From Bog-473 sp963800725 (GTDB lineage: Bacteria; Actinomycetota; Acidimicrobiia; Acidimicrobiales; RAAP-2): a stretch of 64,000 bases of DNA. A model generated the notes under the pieces. The model did not search any database. It was given only the letters and a program-made list of their open reading frames with translations, and was not told where the DNA came from. The translations under genes were made by a program, and so were the position numbers. The DNA lies in the NCBI GenBank assembly GCA_963800725.1, contig CAWDCE010000019.1:1-64000 (forward strand), in the 5' to 3' direction. Shown here in pieces: positions 56,940 through 64,000 of the stretch. Within the stretch, counting starts at the first letter, position 1. Each line of letters starts with the position of its first letter.

Positions 56940-58434
56940 GTGACACGCAAGGAATTGGGTGACGCAGGAACTGGAAGCTCCGGCCGGGTGCCCGGGGGGA
57001 TCGAAACTCCTCTAGAAGAAGATGGCCATACGCGAGGTTTGGCTCGCAATTTCAGCACGCTATGTGTCGCGGGTCTGACTGGAGTCGGCGTGATCGCATC
57101 CGTCGCGGTGCTGTGCACCGGGTGCCTCAGCAGCTCCCGGCAGAAGTCTTGTGGGAGGGACCGCCTACGACCCGCAGGGCGGCGTACTTAATACGTCGGT
57201 CCACGGGAACATCACCGCCAATGGGGCGATCACCCCTTCGGAGGCCTACACCCGAGCGCAGTCGTGGGTCGCTCAGCGGGTTCCCTATAACCAAAACGCT
57301 ACCCATTCCGCCCCCGATAATCCGGTTGGCCCGTACCGAACCGACTGCTCAGGATTCGTTTCGATGGCCTGGGGACTCGGCTCGAGCTTGACGACTCAGT
57401 CTTTGCCTTCGGTGGCCACCCAGATCCCGGCGAGCCAGCTGGCAGAAGGCGACATCCTCGATTACAACAGCACGAAGGACCCGGTCAACGGATCCCACGT
57501 CGTGATGTTCGTCTCGTGGGCAAACTCGCAGCACACCGAGTACACCGAAGACGAAGAGGCCGGTGGCCTGGGCGCTGTGCAGCGGACCATTGCGTTCCCC
57601 TACGACTCGGCGATGGATGGGTCAGGTTCGTGGATCCCGTACCGTTACAACAACATGGTCGAGGGTGCTCCCGCACCTACCGCGGTATCGATGGCCCGCA
57701 CCTCCGACGGCAAGGGCTACTGGCTCCTCTCGTCACAAGGTGCCATCTATTCCTACGGGGACGCGGAGTACTACGGCGGCGCCAACACCGGTGACCTCAA
57801 CTCGAGCGAGACCGCAGTCGGCCTGGCCGCAACACCCGACGGCAAGGGCTATTGGATCCTGGCCAACGACGGGGCGGTCTTCAGCTTCGGTGATGCTGGC
57901 TACCACGGTGGGGCCAACACGGGGGACCTGACCAACGGACAGGTCGCCAAGTCGATCACCGCTGACGGCTCGGGGTCCGGCTATTGGATCTTGTCCAATC
58001 AAGGTGCGGTCTTCTCGTTCGGTGACGCGCCCTTCTACGGCGGCGCCTATGGCCAGAGCTACTTCTCGGGCCAAACCGCACAACAACTGGTCAAGTCCGG
58101 CTCGGGGTACTGGATCTTGTCGAAGTCGGGCAACATCTACTCCTACGGCAGCGCCCCGTATGAGGGCAATCCAGCCGGCTTCTCCGGACAGACCGCAGTG
58201 GCGATGGCCGCAAGCTCAGGCGGCACCGGATACTGGGTCCTCTCTGAAGCCGGCGGGATCTACGCCGAAGGCAGTGCGCCCTATCTCGGTGGCGCCAACG
58301 GCCAGTCGTACTTCGCCGGCCAAGCGGCCACGTCCTTGGCGGCCTCGTCGGACGCTGGTGGCTACTGGATCCTCGGCAATTCCGGTGGCGTCTACAGCTA
58401 CGGCGATGCCCCGTTCGAGGGCGCTGGCCTCTGA
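56940..58434 (+). CDS. Secreted NlpC/P60-like hydrolase with Gly-Tyr-Trp repeat module (one frame break)
   Basis: GTG 56940 begins an N-terminus with a hydrophobic segment and lipobox-like end (ASVAVLCTGC). After a frame break near 57145 comes an NlpC/P60-type domain: PYRTDCSGFVSMAWGL with the catalytic Cys and VNGSHVVMFVSW with the His. From 57669 the C-terminus is a run of six or so repeats of about 40 residues (GKGYWLLSSQGAIYSYGDAE, GKGYWILANDGAVFSFGDAG), probably a propeller-like wall- or glycan-binding module. That module is almost identical to the one in the gene at 62231-63595. The enzyme should cleave peptidoglycan peptides. Confidence 0.8.
57669..58434 (+). repeat. Long inverted repeat, left arm (766 bp)
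   Basis: Runs from TCCCGCACCTACCGCGG to the stop codon and matches the reverse complement of 62231-62996 with only scattered differences. At the protein level I count about six substitutions in 254 residues (for example Glu/Gln in DAEYY/DAQYY, Glu/Ala in LSEAG/LSAAG). Similarity ends at the stop codon and at the domain boundary. Confidence 0.9.
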
Positions 58435-58918
58435 GCGAACCACTCCGGGGAGCCGCCCCCAAATCTCCGACGCCGGAAACGCCACGACGCGAAAAATCAA
58501 GCTGCGTTCTCGAGTGTTCAAGGGATCATTGATATCCATATGTCGACTTGGCGTCCCCAAGGGGTCATGCGCGCTTTTGCGTTCGGGATTCGCGGTGCGC
58601 TCGACCCAGAGGGACTGCCTCGAGGTGGACCAGGTGTTGCGCTCGAGAGCGCTCTTTCAGCGAGAGCCCTCAAGACAGGCGGCAGTACTCTCGGGATGCT
58701 GACGGCAAGCGGTTGCGCCGATTCAACGGTTGAAGAACGCAATCAAGCGCTTTGCCAAAGGGATCCGCACGCGTTGGGGCGACGAAGTCTTCACCAGCGG
58801 CGTGTCCAGAGCCGCCGCAGCGAGCTGTGCGCGAGTTTGAAATCGCCCCAGTCCGACGCACCAGCGCGTCCGAGCCCCCTGTCTGTGCCCTCAGGCGTCC
58901 TCGAAGCGAGGAGGGGCA
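58435..58918. other. 484-bp stretch without a recognisable gene
   Basis: No reading frame here has convincing coding character. The last bases (GAGGAGGGGC) are the ribosome binding site of the acyl-AMP ligase gene. The rest probably holds its promoter and the end of the hydrolase transcript. Confidence 0.5.
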
Positions 58919-60567
58919 ATGAAACGCACCTCTGACATCGGAGTAATGGTGGAGGGCGGTCCTCGAATCGGGACGGGTGTGACCTTCGTTTCAGACGACG
59001 GGTCGGCACGGGTCGAATGGGGTCAGATCAAGGACGACGCGACAAGAGTGGCGTCGGCACTTGCCCGTCTCGGCGTAAACCGCGGCTCGCGCGCGTCGCG
59101 GTTCTGGCCTCAACCTCACGGGAAACGGTGACCCTTATTGGAGCGATCTGGTCATGTCGAGCGGCACTGGTCATGCTGCCACTCCCGACACGCGTCAGCA
59201 GTCTCGATGCACTCACACGCCAAACTTGGGAGCGCATTGCCATGGTCGGAGCGGGGATCGTCGTGGCCGACAGTGACTTCGCTGCACTCCTTCGATCAGT
59301 TCCCGGATCCGATATTCCCGTCGTGACACTCGAGCAGGTCATCAGCGATGCGAGCACCTTGCCATCATGCGAGGCCCCAGACAGGGATCCATCTGACATC
59401 GCAATAATCCAGTTCACCAGTGGGTCGACTGACCATCCGAAAATGGTCCCCCTCAGCCACCGAAACGTAGCGCTGAACGTCCAGGCGATCCATGAGGCAG
59501 CATCGCTGCGGAGTGGGGACGATGTCGCATTCTCCTGGCTACCCCTATTTCACGACATGGGGTTGATCGGTTTCCTCGCGACGCCGATGGCGGCAGAAAT
59601 TGAGATCGTCATGATGTCCCCAGAGCTCTTCTTGCGTGCACCGCAGGACTGGATGAAGTGGGTGAACGATTGTCACGCCACCATTATTGGTGGTCCGAAT
59701 TTCGCCTACGGGATTGCGGCTCGAACCATGTCAGAACCCAGCTTCGATTTGTCCACCGTCCGTTTGGCCTTCAACGGTGCGGAGCAAATCGACGTACCGA
59801 CCGTGGAACGGTTCTGCACTGCCGCCGGCGGGCGGGGCTTCGACGCGGGTGCCATGTTTTGCGTCTACGGCATGGCCGAGGCAACGTTGGCTGCAACGTT
59901 CCCGAAGCCAGGGACGGGCATGACCGTCGATACGATAGATGCGTCTCGCTTAGAGGAACGTGGTGAAGCAGTACCGAGCAGTACTGACCAGTCAATGTCG
60001 GTCCGCCGATTTGCCCGATTGGGCCGGCCTGTTCCTGATATGGAACTGCAAATTGTTTCACCCGACGGCGTGGTCGCTCCCGATGCGTCCCACCTGGTCG
60101 GCGAGATCTGCCTTCGGGGACCCTCTCTCACGAGTGGGTACCTTGATCATCCTGAGGTCACGGCCGAGGTGTTTCAAGATGGATGGTTCAAAACGGGCGA
60201 CCTCGGGTACCTGAGTGCAGGCGAGCTGGTGGTGACTGGTCGAGCCAAAGACCTCATCATCATCGGGGGACGCAACATCGCCCCCGAAGAAGTCGAAAGG
60301 GCAGCTGCGCAAGTACCGCTGGTCCGACGGGGCAATGTCATTGCCTTCAGCGTGCCTGGTCGAAACACCGAGGAGTTGGTCATCGTCGCCGAAGTGCGCG
60401 AGAAGTCACCCGACATTTCCGCTCAAGTCAGTGATGCCGTTCGACAAGAGGTCGGGATCGCGCCAAGGAGGGTGATGCTCCTTGAGCGAGGCGAGCTGCC
60501 CAAGACTTCTTCGGGCAAGCTTCAGCGCGCGCACTGCCGCGAGAGTTACCTACAAGACAAGTTCTAA
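58919..60567 (+). CDS. Fatty-acyl-AMP ligase / ANL-superfamily adenylating enzyme (one frame break)
   Basis: About 549 residues with GAGGAGGGGC before ATG 58919. The P-loop is IIQFTSGSTDHPKMVPLSH (Asp where acyl-CoA synthetases have Gly, as variants in fatty-acyl-AMP ligases do). FCVYGMAEATLAATFPKPG, GWFKTGDLGYLSAGELVVTG and the C-terminal catalytic lysine in LPKTSSGKLQRAHC follow. The frame break near 59095 is explained by an extra CG in a CGCGCG run. It probably activates a fatty acid and loads the acyl carrier protein encoded at 61875. Lower GC than the chromosome to the left. Confidence 0.82.
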
Positions 60568-60580
60568 GAGCGGGTCGTCA

Positions 60581-61267
60581 CTATCCTTGACGACTCCTCG
60601 GGGAAATCGAACGTCTTCTCGAGAGAGGAGTCCTGTGCGAGGAGAGGAACTCATCGCGGTAGAGCGCCAGCAAATGACGATCCCAATACTGGCCACGAAA
60701 ATACGTGTGGCCGCGCAGCACCCCTTCCTCTTTGAGAATTCCGCCCACGCCGTAGGCCATTGACCCGAGGTTGTATTCGGGAACTTCGAGGTAGAGCTTT
60801 CGGAGGTTATAGGTGGCAAATATGTAATCGACAAAGAGCTCAGCTGCTTCGATGGCGATGCCAATGCCTTGGACATTCGGAGCGAAATCTGCGCCCAAGT
60901 AAGCAAAACGGTGGTTCAACTCAGCGTTGTAGGCGACGACGATCCCAATAGGAGCAGAACTGCTCCGAACCACCACCACAAACTGGGCCAGGACGCCCTT
61001 CCACAGGTTCTGTTGAAAGACCTCCGCTGGCGGTACTGTGCCTGCCAGCAGCCACCGGAAGCCGTTCTCCTCGTTGGTGGCGAGTTGGTACAAGAACTCC
61101 ATGTACTGGGGGCCTATTGGAACCAGACTCACCCATCGTCCCGTGCGAGGCGCCCCCCGAAGATTGTCGGCATCCCAAATGGGGCCGAGATCCGCTTCGC
61201 TCGTGGCGAGCCCCGGAGTTTCAACCCCGAGCGCCCCGTCAGCACCGAGCCCAATTTCATTGCTCAT
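60581..61267 (-). CDS. GNAT-family acyltransferase
   Basis: 228 residues from ATG 61267, overlapping the stop of the SnoaL-like gene (ATGA). RTGRWVSLVPIGPQYMEFLY resembles the RimJ/RimL subgroup start; IGIVVAYNAELNHRFAYLGA is the beta4 strand, and VQGIGIAIEAAELFVDYIFA is in the acyl-donor P-loop position. It may transfer the acyl chain from the carrier protein to an amine, making an N-acyl product, or acetylate it. Convergent with the acyl-AMP ligase, 13 bp apart. Confidence 0.72.
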   Translation of the reverse strand: MSNEIGLGADGALGVETPGLATSEADLGPIWDADNLRGAPRTGRWVSLVPIGPQYMEFLYQLATNEENGFRWLLAGTVPPAEVFQQNLWKGVLAQFVVVVRSSSAPIGIVVAYNAELNHRFAYLGADFAPNVQGIGIAIEAAELFVDYIFATYNLRKLYLEVPEYNLGSMAYGVGGILKEEGVLRGHTYFRGQYWDRHLLALYRDEFLSSHRTPLSRRRSISPRSRQG

Positions 61268-61815
61268 TCCACCACCTCCGGCCCCCATCTTTCGGCGAGT
61301 TGACTGCCCAACACGCGAAAGATGCCAACACACGAATACCTGACAACGGCGCGATCGCCGAGGATCTTTCCTTCCGGCCAGCCGAACGCCTTGATGCCGA
61401 GCCGAGCATCAGCGAAATCGAATGACCGCTCCGTCGGGGATTTCCACGCATCACCCACGTGGCTCAAGGATTCCCCATCGTGGTGAGCTCCGCTCGGGGA
61501 TAACGCCACGGTTCCTTGTCCAAACATGCGGTAAGCCACCCGGCCCTCAACCTCGAAGAGATCCTCGAGAACAAAGCCCATGTCGAGAACAGGGGACGCC
61601 AGTAGGTTCACCACTGTCCGCAGATCTGCCGTTGATCCCGTCTTGCCGGGCGGCTCGAGCAGTCCGGGGATACGCAACGGGTGATTGTCGCGATAGGTGG
61701 GGTTGAAGATCTCTGGTATTGATTCTGCACAACAATCGTTGAGGACCTCTTGCACGAAGCGGCTCAACAGAGCCGAACCGACAGCTTGGCTGGTGCGCTG
61801 CATCGCCTCGCTCAA
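61264..61815 (-). CDS. SnoaL-like (NTF2-fold) protein
   Basis: 183 residues. FVQEVLNDCCAESIPEIFNP starts the NTF2-type cone, and DLFEVEGRVAYRMFGQGTVA plus RAVVRYSCVGIFRVLGSQLA form the sheet. Members are polyketide cyclases, ester cyclases, isomerases or non-enzymatic binders; catalytic residues cannot be assigned. ATG 61803 is an alternative start. Middle gene of the ACP-SnoaL-GNAT operon. Confidence 0.65.
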   Translation of the reverse strand: MSEAMQRTSQAVGSALLSRFVQEVLNDCCAESIPEIFNPTYRDNHPLRIPGLLEPPGKTGSTADLRTVVNLLASPVLDMGFVLEDLFEVEGRVAYRMFGQGTVALSPSGAHHDGESLSHVGDAWKSPTERSFDFADARLGIKAFGWPEGKILGDRAVVRYSCVGIFRVLGSQLAERWGPEVVE

Positions 61816-61874
61816 GATTCAACCCTCAGATTCCGGCGCACCAAGATGACCCGGCAGGCCTTCGGTCGCGAGCA

Positions 61875-62171
61875 TCAGTTCGCTCGCGCCGCTTGAGACC
61901 TTGAGCGTGAGTGGGCCCGTAGCGCTTCACAGTACGCGTAGGCATCTCCGAGCGTATTGAGCATCGGATAGTCCATTCCCAACTGATCCTCCGGCTGCAC
62001 CTCCGCGACCTCCTCGATGAAGAGCACGAGATCGAACATGCCCATCGAGTCGAAGTCAAGATCCGCGACCAGAAGCGTCTGATCCGTCAGTGTCCTGTCA
62101 AGCTCAAATTCCGCGGCGACAGACGCATAGAAGTCTTCACGTTCCACGATTCGCACCCGCTCTTCCGACAA
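61875..62171 (-). CDS. Acyl carrier protein
   Basis: 98 residues. The phosphopantetheine Ser42 lies in DLDFDSMGMFDLVLFIEEV, with typical helix III (GMDYPMLNTLGDAYAYCEAL) and a basic tail. First gene of the minus-strand trio. Its obvious partner is the acyl-AMP ligase at 58919. No phosphopantetheinyl transferase is present in the window. Confidence 0.88.
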   Translation of the reverse strand: MSEERVRIVEREDFYASVAAEFELDRTLTDQTLLVADLDFDSMGMFDLVLFIEEVAEVQPEDQLGMDYPMLNTLGDAYAYCEALRAHSRSRSQAARAN

Positions 62172-62230
62172 GATCTGGACCGATCATAAGAAGAGTCCGA
62201 CTTGTGTCCGCTTGGATTGACGACGATGTG

Positions 62231-62996
62231 TCAGAGGCCAGCACCCTCGAACGGGGCATCGCCGTAGGTGTAGACGCCACCCGAGGCGCCGAGGATCCAG
62301 TAGCCACCAGCGTCCGACGAGGCCGCCAAGGACGTGGCCGATTGACCGGCGAAGTACGACTGGCCGTTGGCGCCACCGAGATAGGGCGCACTGCCTTCGG
62401 CATAGATCCCGCCGGCTGCAGAGAGGACCCAGTATCCGGTGCCGCCTGAGCTTGCGGCCATCGCCACTGCGGTCTGTCCGGAGAAGCCCGCTGGATTGCC
62501 CTCATACGGGGCGCTGCCGTAGGAGTAGATGTTGCCCGACTTCGACAAGATCCAGTACCCCGAGCCGGACTTGACCAGTTGTTGTGCGGTTTGGCCCGAG
62601 AAGTAGCTCTGGCCATAGGCGCCGCCGTAGAAGGGCGCGTCACCGAACGAGAAGACCGCACCTTGATTGGACAAGATCCAATAGCCGGACCCCGAGCCGT
62701 CAGCGGTGATCGACTTGGCGACCTGTCCGTTGGTCAGGTCCCCCGTGTTGGCCCCACCGTGGTAGCCAGCATCACCGAAGCTGAAGACCGCCCCGTCGTT
62801 GGCCAGGATCCAATAGCCCTTGCCGTCGGGTGTTGCGGCCAGGCCGACTGCGGTCTCGCTCGAGTTGAGGTCACCGGTGTTGGCGCCGCCGTAGTACTGC
62901 GCGTCCCCGTAGGAATAGATGGCACCTTGTGACGAGAGGAGCCAGTAGCCCTTGCCGTCGGAGGTGCGGGCCATCGATACCGCGGTAGGTGCGGGA
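62231..62996 (-). repeat. Long inverted repeat, right arm (766 bp)
   Basis: Reverse-complement copy of 57669-58434, coding for the same Gly-Tyr-Trp repeat module. The arms enclose 3,796 bp (58435-62230) with the acyl-AMP ligase/ACP cassette. Confidence 0.9.
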
Positions 62997-63595
62997 TTGC
63001 TGACTGGAAGTGCAGGACCGTAGGTGCTGCCTGGCGCCGAACCGTTATGTGCACCAGCTGGACCGGCGCCGGTGGGGACATACTGACCTGGATCGCTGGT
63101 TGGTGGTTGCGCCGCGACGTTTTGTAGATGCGATGCGTAAGCGCCGTCGGTATAGGTCGACCACGGGCTGAATCCTCCAGCGGCGTCATATTTTGCAACG
63201 GCAGCCTCGGCGTTATTCCACGGGTCGAGCAGCTGGTAATCCTGACCGAACTGGGCCGGAGAAGAGTTTCCGCACGTGATCTGCCAGAGTCCCCAGCCGG
63301 TCTTGTTGCTGCCCGATCCGCAATATGCAGTGCCTTGCTGGATTGCGCCAGGTTCGAAACTACTCTCTGCACCAGTGATGGCGGCCGCAATCGACGCCAC
63401 ATTGGAGGGGCCACCCGCCGCGATCCAGTAGCCCTCGATCTGGGCATAGCTCAGGGCCCCACTGGCCGCTGACGCCGGTTCTGCGCTGGACGAGAACAAA
63501 TAGAGATTCGCCAGGCTCAGCGGTGCCAACGACACGCCAGCCACCCGCAAAGACTTACGAACGGCACTCCTCTTCGGAGATTTGCCCTTCTTCAT
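62231..63595 (-). CDS. Secreted transglycosylase-like protein with Gly-Tyr-Trp repeat module
   Basis: 454 residues from ATG 63595, preceded by GAGGAGGGGG. A basic start and signal peptide (LRVAGVSLAPLSLANLYLFS, then AEPASAASG) lead to a lysozyme-fold/SLT-type domain: SIAAAITGAESSFEPGAIQQ with the likely catalytic Glu, and CGSGSNKTGWGLWQITCGNS. A short Pro/Gly linker follows, then the same repeat module as in the NlpC/P60-like gene. It should cut or bind glycan strands outside the cell. Divergent from whatever lies to the right. Confidence 0.85.
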   Translation of the reverse strand: MKKGKSPKRSAVRKSLRVAGVSLAPLSLANLYLFSSSAEPASAASGALSYAQIEGYWIAAGGPSNVASIAAAITGAESSFEPGAIQQGTAYCGSGSNKTGWGLWQITCGNSSPAQFGQDYQLLDPWNNAEAAVAKYDAAGGFSPWSTYTDGAYASHLQNVAAQPPTSDPGQYVPTGAGPAGAHNGSAPGSTYGPALPVSNPAPTAVSMARTSDGKGYWLLSSQGAIYSYGDAQYYGGANTGDLNSSETAVGLAATPDGKGYWILANDGAVFSFGDAGYHGGANTGDLTNGQVAKSITADGSGSGYWILSNQGAVFSFGDAPFYGGAYGQSYFSGQTAQQLVKSGSGYWILSKSGNIYSYGSAPYEGNPAGFSGQTAVAMAASSGGTGYWVLSAAGGIYAEGSAPYLGGANGQSYFAGQSATSLAASSDAGGYWILGASGGVYTYGDAPFEGAGL

Positions 63596-64000
63596 CGTCC
63601 CCCTCCTCACCTGCAAGATGGAAAAATCCATACGCAACTACTTGAGGCACTCAACGATTCTCGACTGTAGTAAAGCAGTTGGATGGCGGCAAGCGACTTT
63701 TGCAGTGCCCAGTATCCGCCTCGCGCGAGCAACTGGATCGTGAGTTTGCGATGCGTTGCTTTTGGAGACCTCCACTCAGAAGTTGCGTCGTGGCAACGAC
63801 GGCCGCCTCAGCTGGCCGCCGTCCAAATGATGTGCCCTCGTTCGTTTCGATGAGGCCGGAGCCGATAGGCAACGTCGAGCCGATCTACGACTGGTTCAGG
63901 TCCCCAGTCGGGAGAGCCTGGGGAGCACTCTGGTACCCCGGCGGCATCGGGTCTTCTTGGACCATGGACCAAACAAGCTGGCCGCTTGCTCCGTTGACTG
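63596..64000. other. Right edge, no firm gene
   Basis: This is the upstream region of the transglycosylase-like gene. From GTG 63832 or ATG 63850 a plus-strand frame stays open to the edge (IYDWFRSPVGRAWGALWYPG); it may be the start of a gene, but 50 codons are too few to judge. Confidence 0.3.

Noticed and set aside
57669..58434. Inverted repeats as insertion-sequence ends
   Set aside because: The arms are coding modules of two secreted proteins, not transposon termini, and no transposase lies between them.
58540..58935. 131-codon frame between the hydrolase and the acyl-AMP ligase
   Set aside because: No ribosome binding site, no coding bias, no motif; it overlaps the ligase start.
63651..63872. 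73-codon minus-strand frame at the right end
   Set aside because: Composition looks random, and no start signal is seen.

Overview
The window is high-GC DNA from an actinomycete. Its gene content fits the class Acidimicrobiia best, but that is inference. The pointers are a MoxR/DUF58/transglutaminase operon, an Ada-AlkA fusion followed by ogt, an F420-type LLM oxidoreductase, a KstR-like steroid gene set, and secreted wall enzymes with Gly-Tyr-Trp repeat modules.

Region by region. 1-2.8 kb is a lower-GC mobile patch: a broken IS1-type transposase, an uncharacterised gene coupled to an XRE/ImmA-IrrE protein, and a small basic protein. It ends inside a PLP-dependent decarboxylase that has lost its C-terminal half. 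3.4-11.1 kb carries scattered catabolic enzymes (TauD-like dioxygenase, SDR, aldehyde dehydrogenase, DUF35 protein, MDR reductase, phosphatase) and an FtsH-like membrane protease. 11.3-21.7 kb is a cell-envelope locus: Fn3 surface protein, micro-ORF, MoxR ATPase, DUF58, TgpA-like transglutaminase, and a convergent Ser/Thr kinase-like gene. The transglutaminase and the kinase both lack their catalytic residues. 21.7-34.5 kb holds two acyl-CoA dehydrogenase pairs, an amidohydrolase, an SDR, DNA alkylation repair (Ada-AlkA, Ogt) and a thiolase-DUF35-lipid transfer operon. 35.1-39.6 kb is an ipdC-ipdB-ipdA-echA20 cluster, recognised from the mycobacterial steroid ring C/D pathway, with an SDR beside it. 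39.7-42.6 kb encodes proton-translocating transhydrogenase. 42.7-49.9 kb holds a GH18 surface protein, a membrane protein, an aldo/keto reductase, an SRPBCC protein and an ABC1 kinase. 50.0-53.5 kb is an ltp3/ltp4-type operon (two DUF35 proteins, two thiolase-fold proteins, ferredoxin) behind a KstR-like site. gltX, a YdcF protein, a neocarzinostatin-fold secreted protein, tRNA-Gln and tRNA-Glu follow.

The last 7.5 kb, after tRNA-Glu, looks like an accessory island. Two secreted peptidoglycan hydrolases (NlpC/P60-like and transglycosylase-like) face each other, and their C-terminal repeat modules are nearly identical 766-bp inverted repeats. Between them lies a 3.8-kb cassette of fatty-acyl-AMP ligase, acyl carrier protein, SnoaL-like protein and GNAT acyltransferase. 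This is the strongest candidate here for an undescribed system.

The catabolic genes plausibly work together on steroid or branched acyl-CoA substrates: dehydrogenation (ACAD pairs), hydration and ring opening (EchA20, IpdAB, IpdC), thiolysis or retro-aldol cleavage (thiolase, Ltp proteins). A shared palindrome, TGACG-N3-CGTCA, lies upstream of three of these transcription units.

Caveat: about two dozen one- or two-base frame breaks hit at least 17 genes, including housekeeping ones such as pntAB. Consensus sequence errors are the likeliest cause, so most frameshifted genes below are described as probably intact in the organism.
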